A DNA stretch of 64,000 nucleotides from Phytophthora sp. 'mugwort'. Lineage: Eukaryota; Oomycota; Peronosporomycetes; Peronosporales; Peronosporaceae. The stretch lies in the NCBI GenBank assembly GCA_033558025.1, contig JAUCEF010000013.1, positions 3,961,001 through 4,025,000 of the forward strand, in the 5' to 3' direction. The notes under the pieces are model-generated. The model was not told the origin of the DNA. It was given only the letters and a program-made list of their open reading frames with translations, and ran no database searches. The number at the start of each line of letters is the position of its first letter. Position 1 is the stretch's first letter. The translations under genes and the position numbers were made by a program. Below, one piece after another: positions 22,061 through 33,019 of this stretch.

Positions 22061-22308
22061 AACCCGGGTTCGGGTTAAATATCAAACCCAAGATCGGCTA
22101 CCCGACAAGTACACAGCCCGGCTTCGGGTTAAATATCAAACCCAAGATCGGCTACCCGACAAGTATACTTGTTAATATTAAACCCAAGATCGGCTACCCG
22201 ACAAGTATACTTGTTAATATTAAACCCAAGATCGGCTACCCGACAAGTACTCGTACTTGTCGTATAGCCGATCTTGGGTTTGATATTTAACCCGAAGCCG
22301 GGTTGTGG
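22061..22308. repeat. Tandem array (54/42/42-bp steps) closed by an inverted copy
   Basis: Four direct units share the core AAACCCAAGATCGGCTACCC; its first base is at 22084, 22138, 22180 and 22222. Two units carry the longer prefix CGGGTTAAATATC and two carry TACTTGTTAATATT. A fifth unit (about 22253-22306) is inverted, joined to the fourth through CGACAAGTAC-TC-GTACTTGTCG. The whole can fold into a long hairpin whose loop depends on which direct unit pairs with the inverted one. Confidence 0.9.
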
Positions 22309-22309
22309 G

Positions 22310-22770
22310 TTATACTCCGTCAACAATGCTTTGCAGGAGGTTGATTTTCTGACCCCGCAACTGATGAAGAGAGTTTTGGCTCGGCTGGCCAAGGTTGAAT
22401 CACATGTCGACTATGATCATGAGCGCTACGGGGCGTATACGACTCAGGCCCTACATTTGGCTTTGCAGAAAAGGGTAAGCAACTTTGCTACCTTAACCGA
22501 TAACTCCCCGGTTTTAAGAAAAGGGGGCTGCGCACTGGGCTTGTTGCAGATTGTCAACGTGCCTCTCTCGTCATCATTGGCCGTTGTCCTGGACAGCTCA
22601 AGGGTACTTGGCACTGCATTGCGCGTGCCAAGGTCGGTAATCGCTTTGTATTCATCGATCCCGACGAGTACCATGTTTTTCCTAACAGGAAGGAGCAACT
22701 TCGCGACTATTTTTATGAGATTGATGGGGTCTATGCTATCGAGGACATTACGTCCAACCGTGTAAAGTAG
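22310..22770 (+). pseudogene. Remnant of a cysteine-protease-like ORF (Josephin/Ulp-like), frameshifted
   Basis: Open plus-strand coding sequence reads SVNNALQEVDFLTPQLMKRV and HVDYDHERYGAYTTQALHLA, then in another frame LVIIGRCPGQLKGTWHCIAR, FVFIDPDEYHVFPN and DYFYEIDGVYAIED. The order VNNAL...THWHCIA-like...DPD resembles papain-fold deubiquitinase/SUMO-protease domains with Cys, His and Asp/Asn. The position expected to be the catalytic Cys (C-V-N-N-A-L) is Ser here. The fold assignment is a guess from motif spacing. It directly abuts the hairpin repeat. Confidence 0.35.
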
Positions 22771-22905
22771 TAATAGCATCTTTTTTATTTGGTTCAATTC
22801 ATATTTTATATGTATGAATCTAATTGTTATTTATTTATTTGTCTATTATAATATTTTGTTATAATTTTGTTATTGCAATAGTGTTTTAGTTTCTTTTGAT
22901 TGGTT

Positions 22906-25756
22906 TTATTTTAAATTGCTGCGTATATTTTGGAATATTTTGCTGATTATTTCCATTAAACTACTGGAGCGGTACAAAGGGCATTTCGTAGCCGTATGAA
23001 TGTTGGCTTTGTAAGCGATTTGCAAAAAGTCTGCTACCATGTCTTCGATGTTGAAGTATTTTATGCTGAATTCCTTGCGTTCCACCTTTTCTTGTATGAA
23101 ATGGAAACGAACGTCTGTGTTTTGATCTGCCGTGGAGCTCTGCATTGTACGAGAGTTTGATGCGGCTCTGATTGTCTTGATAGAGTGTGATGACGTTTAG
23201 ACTGTCATGCTTTAGTTCAGCGAGTAGTAGCTAAGGAAAATGACTTCCTGCATGCAGTGGCATAGAACAATGTACTCAGCTTCGGTTGTGGACAACACGA
23301 CTGTGTGTGTTTTCTGGATTGTCAGGAGATTGGACTACCGCACATATAGGTCACAAAGCCCCCTACTGATCGCCTAGTATCTTGACAGTTTGCATAGTCA
23401 GCGTCTGAGAACGCAGTGAGATAGCTACATTTTTAGCCCTCCCAAGGTAATGCCGAGGTTGCGTGTACCATTAAGGTACTTAAGGCCTCTCCTAACTGCA
23501 TTCCAGGGAGCTTTCCTGGAATGGCAAGGAACTGATTAACTTCACGAAGAAAATGGGCTAGGTCAGACCTGGTCCCCATCATTAAGTACATGAAGCTACC
23601 CCGCTGTCATCCCATCTTTTTCTGCCGGCGTTGCAGGGCACATGTCGAGTGAGAGTTTGACACTCGGGTCGGTCGGTGTACCGACGGGGTATGAATTTAG
23701 GTGGGAGAATCGATCCAGTACTTTGGTAGCGTACTTCTCTTGGTGGATAAAGACAGACCTGTTTTTCCAATCACATACTATTAACCATCCTAGGGGAATA
23801 CTGCGCTTCCCCAAGGTCGAATATTTTGAATCGTTTTTTGAGCGCGTCCTTGATGGAGGTAATGGTAGCAACAGTAGGTGCAATGATGAGGAGGTCATCG
23901 ACGTAGACAAGAATGTAGCATGTATGCCAATCGACTTCACCGACAAAAACGCATTAGTCTTTGACGAGTTTGCGAAATTTCATCGTCATCAAAAAGGTAC
24001 AAAGTGTGAGATACCAGATTCCAGGTGCATGTTTAAGGCCGTATAGGCTCTTCAGTAATTTACACACCAAGTGTTCTTTACTTCTAGTACCAAAACCTTC
24101 GGGTTGTGTCATGTAGATCTCTTCGTCTAAGAAGCCATTGAGGAAAGCTGTTTTCACGTCCATTTTTTTTTTTTTTATTTGATGGATCTCAAGATCGAGA
24201 AGGGCAGCTATGGTGAGTAGAAGGCGGAGGACTTCCATGCGGAAGACGGGTGAGAATATCTCGTCGTAGTCAATGCCATATCTTTGAAGGAAACCCCTAA
24301 TTACCAATCGTGCTTTGTATTGACCGATGGCGCCGTCGCCTCTGTATTTAACGACAAACACCCAGCAACACTGTAATGCTTCGCGGTCTCTTGGGAGTTT
24401 AGTGAGTGTCCACGTTTTGTTTTCCATTAGGGATTTATACTTAGACCGGGCGGCACCTTTCCAGTGGAGTGCTTCGGGTAGTTGGAGTGCTTCTCGGTAC
24501 GTTTTCGGCTCCGAAATGTGTCGAATAGCTAGCAATGTGTGGATTTGCGTAAGCTGCGCCTTGCGTTCTTCCACGTCAAGTGGTCATCTAGTAAACTTGT
24601 GTTGTCTGTGCGGTCAGGAGCGTGTTTTGCCTTTTTGTTGAGACCACTGGATCGTCAGCTGTAAGGACGGTTGCATTGCGTTTAAGCATGTCAACTACTG
24701 ACGGAAGACGCTGTGACTGTGCTACCGGTGCTGTTGTTTTAGCATTGGGACTGAGTAAATCTGCAGTGGTATCGGATTGTAGAAAATCCAACGTGAGAAA
24801 CTCCTCTTCACGGAATTATACGTCTCTGCTGTAGATAATACGATTCTCGGTTGTATCAAGAAGTCTGTACCCCTTCTTATTGGAAGGAATTTTCCAGATA
24901 CATGCACTTCTTAGCTCGTTTTTCGAGCTTGTTGCGATAAAGTTCTGGAATATGCGCGTATGCCGCGCATCCAAATACTTTGATGTAGTGTGCGGGTGGT
25001 TTGCGATTAAACCACTTTTTGTGGGAGTGATACTGTTCGTAACAGAGCTCGGAGTTATGTTGAGGAGGTCAGCGACGTGTTTGACGCATTCTCCCTAGAG
25101 AACGTGGGGTAAGTTTCCATCAATTAAGAAAGTTCTTGTTCGTTCAAGCAGTGTGCGCATACGCCTCTCTGCTACACTATTTTGTTGGGGGGTGTAGGCA
25201 TTTGTGAATTGGGCGTGTATGTTGTACTTCTCGAAGATATTTCTTCCGAGCTTTTCATACTCACGGGCGTTGTCGCTTTGGAGATTTCGGATCTCTTCAT
25301 CATAATGTTCTCGGTGTATTCGAACTGGCCTACATCGGCGCGAAACATGTTGCGGCCTTTCTTTCTGAAATCATCATCGCATTCGTACAGGTCTGACTTT
25401 CGCTTAATGATGTAGATGTAACATATAGCGTGAGAAGTCATCGATGAAAGTGAGGGTGTAGTGGCAGCCCGAGAGTGTTGCAACTGGCAATGGTTGTCGG
25501 TATGAAACTTCTCAAGAGGAAATTCTGTCCTTTCAACTGATCGTTTATTAAATGGGTTACGTTTAGATTCTGCGCATGTGCATGATGAGCATAAGTAGTC
25601 TTTGCTGGAGTCGAATCTCAACAGCCCCATGTCCTTGACTTTCTTGGCCTTAGCCAGATCCTGCATAACGCGAAAGTTAGGATAACCCATTCGTTTGTGC
25701 CAGAGTATAATATTGTCAGACGTACCGGATTTGGCCAGGTGGGCCACCTGGTTTCT

Positions 25757-25771
<15 letters not shown>
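22906..25771 (-). pseudogene. Ty1/copia pol: integrase, reverse transcriptase, RNase H (decayed)
   Basis: From 25771 leftwards: GAG-pre-integrase finger (LWHKRMGYPNF ... CSSCTCAESKRNPF), integrase core fragments (FHTDN, YIIKRKSDLYE, then AYTPQQNSV-like near 25200), and a hinge region to 24590. Reverse transcriptase (24574-23954) has MDVKTAFLNGFLDEEIYM and ARLVIRGFLQRYGIDYDEIF. The YVDD box is near 23900 in a shifted frame. RNase H follows (AFSDADYANCQDTRRSVGG, near 23400, and the tail to 22906). Many frame changes and stops occur. A poly-T run at about 24164-24176 adds Ile and four Lys inside the RT core just before MDVKTAF, in frame. Confidence 0.85.
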
Positions 25772-27460
<1,689 letters not shown>

Positions 27461-27469
27461 AGCCTTAGC

Positions 27470-27825
27470 TTCTTCGAGTTCAGCTTCAGGCTCTTGGCCT
27501 TCAGCTTCTCAGCCCGTTTAGATGATCACGCTTTTTAGCAGTGAATGACTGGATGAAGGGTGGTTGTACCTGCCCCATTTCCACGTCGCTGTCGTCTCCA
27601 CCGGTGGCGGCCTCCGAACTTGAGTCGGAGGAGGACTCACTCGATGAGGAGTCCCCCCCATGTCGTTGGCATTGGTGCCCCAGCGGCGTCTAGCGCGGCC
27701 TCCATTTCGTCCATGTCAGCCAGCGCCGGGTTGAGTTCTTCATCGGAGGAGAAGTCGTAGTCCTCGTCACCTGTGTAGTCGGCTTGGGTGACGAAGTCGA
27801 TGAGGTTCTTGCGTTGGGCTCATGA
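27470..27825 (-). pseudogene. Remnant of the N-terminal ORF of the minus-strand copia element
   Basis: Immediately inside the right LTR the minus strand reads AQRKNLIDFVTQADYTGDED then YDFSSDEELNPALADMDEME, an acidic start like that of a gag protein. Further left a Lys-rich helical stretch (RAEKLKAKSLKLNSKKLRL) follows in another frame. The position next to the LTR suggests a gag leader; no domain is diagnostic. Confidence 0.4.
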
Positions 27826-27827
27826 CC

Positions 27828-28060
27828 TGTTAAGGTTAGGACCGAGGTTGGAAAAGACTTGGGTAGAAGGATGTAAAAGAAGTTATTACTGAGTTGTTAG
27901 GAAGGCACAAGCAACTAGAACCAACTAGAACTGATAGCCAATCAACGATAAATGGATACTTTATGAGGGTGCACCAGTTGTGTGTACACAACACATAAGC
28001 ACTTTTATGTGTCATATAAGTATATAGGAGAGGTTGTGTATTAAACATAGTCGTCCTCAG
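27828..28060 (-). repeat. Copia LTR, right copy (5' LTR if the element is minus-oriented)
   Basis: Near-identical direct partner of 20977-21210 (details there). Confidence 0.85.
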
Positions 28061-29241
28061 TCTCAGGTAGGATAGGTGACATTGGCCATTCCCCAAAGGA
28101 AATATAGTCAGAAATCACTGAGAAGGGTGGGACTTTGGCGGGATTCCTTGTTCAGAAATCCGGTCTGTAATCGCATGTTTGAAACCCCCTAATATCAGCG
28201 GATGTTTTGTGCGTAGTTGAACAAAACCAGTTCCAGCATGTGCTGGTTGTGGCGTCCGCATAACAGAACTCATAGTTCGCACCCAATCTGCGTCGAACTC
28301 GTATGTTTGAGGGGCAAGAAAAAGAAACCAAAAATTAGCCTGCATCTGGTATAATAGTTCTCTTTCTCCCGGTGCGAGACATGGTACAGGGCGTGGATAG
28401 GGTACCTAGGTTGCAGATGGGGTCTTGGCGCGAAATTTGATTCTTGTGAGAATCTGGCGTGGACATTGCCTAAGTATACAGCCTAGACGATTGATTTTGG
28501 AGAGCTATGAATTATAACTTTCAACTAAAAGTAAATAGCTGCATTTTACTTCTTAGTGTACTAGCTGGTGATTGGCTAGTCGAACGTGCGAACTATGAGA
28601 TATCTGCGAGTTATGAGTTCTGTTATGCGGTACATCTAGCGATGACTCGCCAAACTTTGACGCTGCCATCCCGGGGAGCAATCTCCGTTGGAGCATTCTT
28701 TCGACCGTCTTTACCTGTACCTGCATTGTGGGGGGGGGGGCATGTAGTCAACCCTCAATTCGTCGTCTTCCGAGCTCCGCGCTGGTCCTGGCTCATAAAG
28801 CGAGGAGGGAGATTGCGGTGACACGGGAGCTGACGCATTTGAGCATAGCGTGACGCGCTTCCGCCACTCTTGGCCATTGGACAGGCGTCGCAGCATCTTT
28901 GGGACGCGGGCGCGGCTTCCGTTAGCGATAACAGCCACCGACGAGCATCGCGAGCATCGGTTTATTAGTGCACTTGTTGTGAAAGACATCGTTACAGGTT
29001 GTACATGTAGTGGTTTAGTTGCTTTTCTCGAGATGGTACATTTAGGGCTGTCAAGTTAAAGGTGCCGACTCGTCACCGCTAAGTAGCCAATTGCATCGAG
29101 TCACGTCGCCCACTGAATAACGTGGGAAGTGTATTCCTTCCAACAGTCGAGAGGAGCTCTTCGCAAAAGAGAGCGAGAGCATGGCACCACTCACTTCCCC
29201 GCCACTCCGTAATATCCTTCATTGATCTTGAGACTCCTAAG
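28061..29241. other. Transition zone between the repeat block and the first gene island
   Basis: Minus-strand ORFs at 28115-28345 and 28711-28989 show protein-like stretches (WVRTMSSVMRTPQPAHAGTG; KMLRRLSNGQEWRKRV) but no family I know; both may be gene remnants. A run of G lies at 28731-28740. The last 150 bases should hold the promoter and leader of the protease gene; TCACTTCC at 29191-29198 resembles an oomycete initiator. Confidence 0.4.
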
Positions 29242-30450
29242 ATGACGATCGCCGACAAGTCCGAGCTTCCGCTGTTGCAGCCTCACACCAGTACGCTCCT
29301 CAACGTCAACAACGCTTCGCAGCATACTTCAACGTCGCCGTCTTCACTGCCGCAAGTGACTTGGGAGAGCATTCGTGCTGACCGCTTCAAGCTGCGCTCT
29401 ATCGGATCTGTGCTGGGATGGATCGCGTTGGGAAGCTTTGTCAGCTCGACGCTGCTTGCACCCAAGCAGCTGGTCGATTATACGCACGACGGGGTGTCGA
29501 TGCACGCGGTGCAAGACCAACTCGACTTGATGGCGGCATGTGCGTCCACCGGAAGTGCCAAAGAAGACGGTGATGTGCCAGAGGCTCATACCAACAAGGG
29601 CACCGGCTGGTTCCTTGGCGGCGATGATCCCGAGCATGTCCTGACGTCGCTTCCAGAAGTTTCGTCGTTTGGTGATTTACCGGACAACTGGGACTGGCGA
29701 GACTACAATGGGACGGGTATCAGCTTGACAACGAGCGTTATGAACCAAATGGTACCGCGCGCATGCGGGTCCTGCTGGGCTTTCGCCACAGTCAGTGCAT
29801 TGTCGGATCGAATTCGGATTGCACGATTCAAAAAGACTGGTCGGCTGGACACGGAGATGCTGCTCTCACCGCAAGTCTTGCTTGACTGCGGCATGCGCTC
29901 ATTTGGATCGTGCCACGGTGGAGACCCGCGGTATGCTCACAAGTGGATACATGCAAATGGCATTGTCGACTTGACGTGCAACCCGTACATCGCGTCGCAT
30001 CCGTCGTGGATGGGGGGAGGTGACTGCGCTGCGACGCAATGCCACTCGTGCAACCTGAAAGGCGAGTGCTTCGTGCTCGAAGACCCGGTTAAGTATCGTA
30101 TTTCAGAGTACGGTACGCTTAACTTTACGACGTCCGACGAGTTCCAGCTTCAGGCGATGAATGAGATCTATCACCGTGGTCCCATTGTCGTGAGCATGTA
30201 CTCATTGTCGCCGGAGTACCGCGAGTTCAAGGGTGGCTACATTCTGCGCGACTCCACTAAGTATCCCGGTACGACCCACGTTGTGAGTCTCGTGGGGTGG
30301 GGCACCGACGCTAAGACGGGGGTGAAGTACTGGATCGTCCGCAACTCGGACGGCACCAACTGGGGTGACCGCGGCTTTTTCCTCGCTGAGAGAGGCGTGA
30401 ACATATACAACATGGAGGGCCACGGTGCTTGGGCTGTCCCCCTCGTGTAA
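29242..30450 (+). CDS. Membrane-anchored cathepsin X/Z-like cysteine protease (peptidase C1)
   Basis: 402 residues, single exon. The first in-frame ATG is 29242; the open frame reaches back to 29122 only through a GTG. Residues 1-50 are a Ser/Thr-rich cytoplasmic-type tail, 53-73 a hydrophobic anchor (SIGSVLGWIALGSFVSSTLL), then a luminal stalk. The mature-like domain starts at LPDNWDWRDYNGTG (about 155). Catalytic Cys178 lies in CGSCWAF, His346 in TTHVVSLVGWG and Asn368 in WIVRNSDGTNWGDRG. The WDWR start, the Cys-rich middle (CHSCNLKGEC) and the overall order match cathepsin X/Z, a lysosomal/secreted carboxypeptidase family. Position 370 is Asp where almost all papain-like enzymes have the Trp that shields the Asn-His pair. 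Activity is therefore likely but may be altered. Transcription probably starts near 29191. Confidence 0.9.
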   Translation: MTIADKSELPLLQPHTSTLLNVNNASQHTSTSPSSLPQVTWESIRADRFKLRSIGSVLGWIALGSFVSSTLLAPKQLVDYTHDGVSMHAVQDQLDLMAACASTGSAKEDGDVPEAHTNKGTGWFLGGDDPEHVLTSLPEVSSFGDLPDNWDWRDYNGTGISLTTSVMNQMVPRACGSCWAFATVSALSDRIRIARFKKTGRLDTEMLLSPQVLLDCGMRSFGSCHGGDPRYAHKWIHANGIVDLTCNPYIASHPSWMGGGDCAATQCHSCNLKGECFVLEDPVKYRISEYGTLNFTTSDEFQLQAMNEIYHRGPIVVSMYSLSPEYREFKGGYILRDSTKYPGTTHVVSLVGWGTDAKTGVKYWIVRNSDGTNWGDRGFFLAERGVNIYNMEGHGAWAVPLV

Positions 30451-30555
30451 ATTTTTTTGTCATGTTGAAACCATCTAACCAATCGATAATCGAGGACTAT
30501 ATCACAAATTACAAGTAGGAAAAAACTTCCCTGATTGGACTATTTCTGCTGTAGG

Positions 30556-31599
30556 ATGTCATCGATGCTGGTCCGGTCGTGCATTTTGTCGCGGGCAGGC
30601 ACCAACTGCCGCTCTCTAAGCGTGTTAAGCGGAATCTCGGAAGATCTGCTTGTGAGCACTAGTATCGGCCATAAGATCGGGGGCGACTCGCACGCTGCAC
30701 TGATCGACAGTTTGGTCCGGACAAATGTGGTGGCTACCGGCTCGCGACTGGAGGCGGCGTTGAGGCGCGTGGACCGTGGGGACTTCGTGGCGCCGACGTT
30801 CCGGGAATCAAGCGAGCGATATGCCAACCGCCCGTTGAAAATCGGCACGGTGGCTACGATTTCCACCCCGCAGCAGCATGCGCAGGTGCTGGGACTGCTG
30901 GAGACGCACCTTCAGCCAGGAATGACGGCTGTCGATGTGGGTTGCGGCTCGGGTATTCTTGTCGCTGCGATGGCTCACTTGGTGGGGCCGACGGGCTTCG
31001 TAACGGGTATCGACATTGTCCCGGAGCTGGTGGAGTTCTCGAAAGAGAACTTGCAACGCAGTCTGGGCAAGGAGGTAACGAACAAGCAGACGGAGATCAT
31101 CGTTAGTGCAGGGAAAAAGGATCTTGGTCTGCCGTCTGATGGCCGGTACGATTGCATTCATGTCGGTGTTGCAGTGGAAACCAAGGCCGAAGCTGAGAGC
31201 TTCTTGGGGTACCTCAAGCCTGGTGGTGGACTGCTGATCCCGCTCGGCGGTGCGGGCGCTGAACAGAAGCTGGTCAAGGTGGGAGGAGCCGAGACGACGA
31301 AATTTTCAGTGAGTTGACGTATGTCTATTTTCTTTGATGCGCAGATGACGAAGCTCGCTGATGGAACGGTGGAAAAGCGTGACATCATGAGTGTACTTTG
31401 TCAGCCCATGCTGGACAACATTCCAGTGGAGTTGGTCCAGGAGACTCGAGCTGAGAGTCTGGCGCGAGCGGAGAACGCTCTCACGCAATGGCGTGAGAAT
31501 TTTGAGGCCAAGAATGGACGGAGGCCCACACGAGACGACCTCATGGGCAACGCGGAGTCAAAAAAGTTGTTTCAAGAGTTTGCGGTACTTAGAAAGTAG
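30556..31599 (+). CDS. PCMT: Protein-L-isoaspartate O-methyltransferase (PCMT), two exons
   Basis: Repairs isoaspartyl residues in ageing proteins by S-adenosylmethionine-dependent methylation. Exons 30556-31278 and 31345-31599 give 325 residues. The intron is 66 nt, GTGGGA...GCGCAG, phase 0. I chose this donor, not GTGAGT at 31309, because the joined product EQKLVK+MTKLADGTVEKRD then aligns without a gap to the usual L-x-DG-(T/S) segment. The SAM-binding loop VDVGCGSG is near residue 126. The substrate loop is ISTPQQHAQ (usually SAPHMHA), and YDCIHVGVAVET and GYLKPGGGLLIPLGG follow. The 45 or so residues before the domain could be a mitochondrial presequence (Arg, Ser, few acids). It lies 105 bp downstream of the protease gene on the same strand. 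Confidence 0.9.
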
Positions 31600-31695
31600 C
31601 CGAACCATTGAATGAACCGAGTCAATTCCAGTTATCGAGCTGAAGATCGATGGTGCGCTCATTGTCGTCACATGAGGAGGGGTTACGTTATCGTA

Positions 31696-32885
31696 TCACG
31701 CATTCGCCGCTTCCTTGGCTTTCTGCAGGAGATGCTCCGCGAGTTCAATCTGGTGGGTGATATGCTCACGCTGCGTCATTCTCGCGTAGCGGTGCGGGTT
31801 CTCCGGTGTCACAAATTGTGGAAGTGGTTCAACAACGGTGTCACTATTTGCGCCGTTAAATCGATCGACTGGCGCTTTTTCTCCGAGTTGCACACGCGAT
31901 GCTGCACCATACATCAAAAACAAGAAACTAAGTAAGAAAAAAGAGTAGCTCCCTAAATTCTGAGTAGCAAAGTGCATTGCAGATTACCTCAGTCGCGAGT
32001 AGCACACCATTAGTCCAGTGCTCAGGCATGTCGCCAACCATGACGAAAAGCCTGACGTGAGGAAAAACATTTCTGGTCATTCGCTTGACCCCAGTTAAAA
32101 TCTAATATGAAGTGTCGTACCTGTCATCACACACGGGAGATTCAACCCAAACACCCTGGCGGTTCAACAAGTGCAAGCCTTCACCGTTTTGGTGGATGAT
32201 ATTGCGTACCAGGAACATGTCGGTCGGCAATCCGAGCATCTCAGCGAAGCTTTGGAACAGTACAGTCGAGAGCTTGGTGGTCTGCTCATATAGTGCATAC
32301 ACATCCTCGTGTGAAAGCGCGGCACTTCCGCTGGCCAGACATTCGGGCCCAAACTCGACCTCTCTTTCACATACGTCTCTCGAAGCTCCGCGCGATGTCG
32401 AACCCTTCCAAGTGCGAAACCACATCCGGTTGGTACTGCATCATCCAACACAACTGACAGATTTAATCAATTTATAATTGCACCAGTATGTCATGGATAT
32501 TCCACCGCACCGAGGGCTCCTCGAACATTGGTGTCCACCCTCGAGCATTGGGCGAGCGCTTGCAATGGCATTTGTGCTTGACAGCGTCGGGCAGCGCGAT
32601 GAAATCGTTCGCTCGACGGTACGCCGCCTGGATCAGGTGGCGGGGTAGCATTCCTTCTGTAGGGACTGTGAAGAAGCCCGTCTCGACGCAGGCTGAGCGC
32701 ATTGCGTCCAGGATCTCCCTTTTGGTCTCGGGCGCCACCTTGCGTCCGCTGTTCGCAGCTGCCACCAGCGGGGAGACGTCCAGGAGAGGAAGCTGCTGCA
32801 GCTCCACCTTAGCCGCCGTCATCCCGGTAAAGCTCCGGCCCCCCAGAGCCGCGCGAGACCAAGACCCGAGACGTGCGACCCACAT
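31696..32885 (-). pseudogene. 2-oxoglutarate/Fe(II) oxygenase of the isopenicillin-N-synthase-like family, broken
   Basis: Exon 1 (from ATG 32885) carries the N-terminal DIOX_N domain: LPLLDVSPLVAA, ACVETGFFTVPTEG, FIALPDAVKHKC, RGWTPMFEEPS. The next exons can be read through introns near 32493-32446, 32109-32040 and 31976-31890, giving YQPDVVSHLEGFDIA, LRETYVKERSSLGPNVWPAE, DVYALYEQTTKLSTVLFQSF, LFVMVGDMPEHWTNGVLLAT, HRVCNSEKKRQSI and FNGANSDTVVEPLPQFVTP. The reading frame changes twice in the second exon and once in the last. The segment where the iron-binding H-x-D should be (before GEGLHLLNRQGVWVESP) is missing. TNG and HRV, the distal His region, are kept. I call a pseudogene; three sequencing errors plus a real deletion is the alternative. 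Confidence 0.75.
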
Positions 32886-32990
32886 CTCGAATGTCGAAAT
32901 GATTCGACGTCACTCAGCTTCAACATGGTGTTATGCACACAAAAACTGTGTCGGATCATATTTCAACCCAGTGAGTTTCACAGTCGCAAA

Positions 32991-33004
32991 GCACTCTCCA
33001 TTTA
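32991..33004 (+). promoter_or_regulatory. Candidate initiator of the cyclin H gene
   Basis: GCACTCTCCATTTA, 16-29 bases before the ATG, resembles the oomycete start-site element GCTCATTYYNCAWTTT with several mismatches. Confidence 0.3.
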
Positions 33005-33019
33005 CTCCAATCCGGCAGC

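Noticed and set aside
22061..22308. CRISPR-like or repeat-protein reading of the tandem array (repeated GYPTS peptide)
   Set aside because: The host is eukaryotic, spacers are not unique, and one unit is inverted. The repeated peptide is just the repeat translated in one chance frame.
31309..31344. 36-nt intron with GTGAGT donor in PCMT
   Set aside because: Too short for this genome and gives 12 extra residues; the GTGGGA donor at 31279 yields a gap-free alignment to the family.
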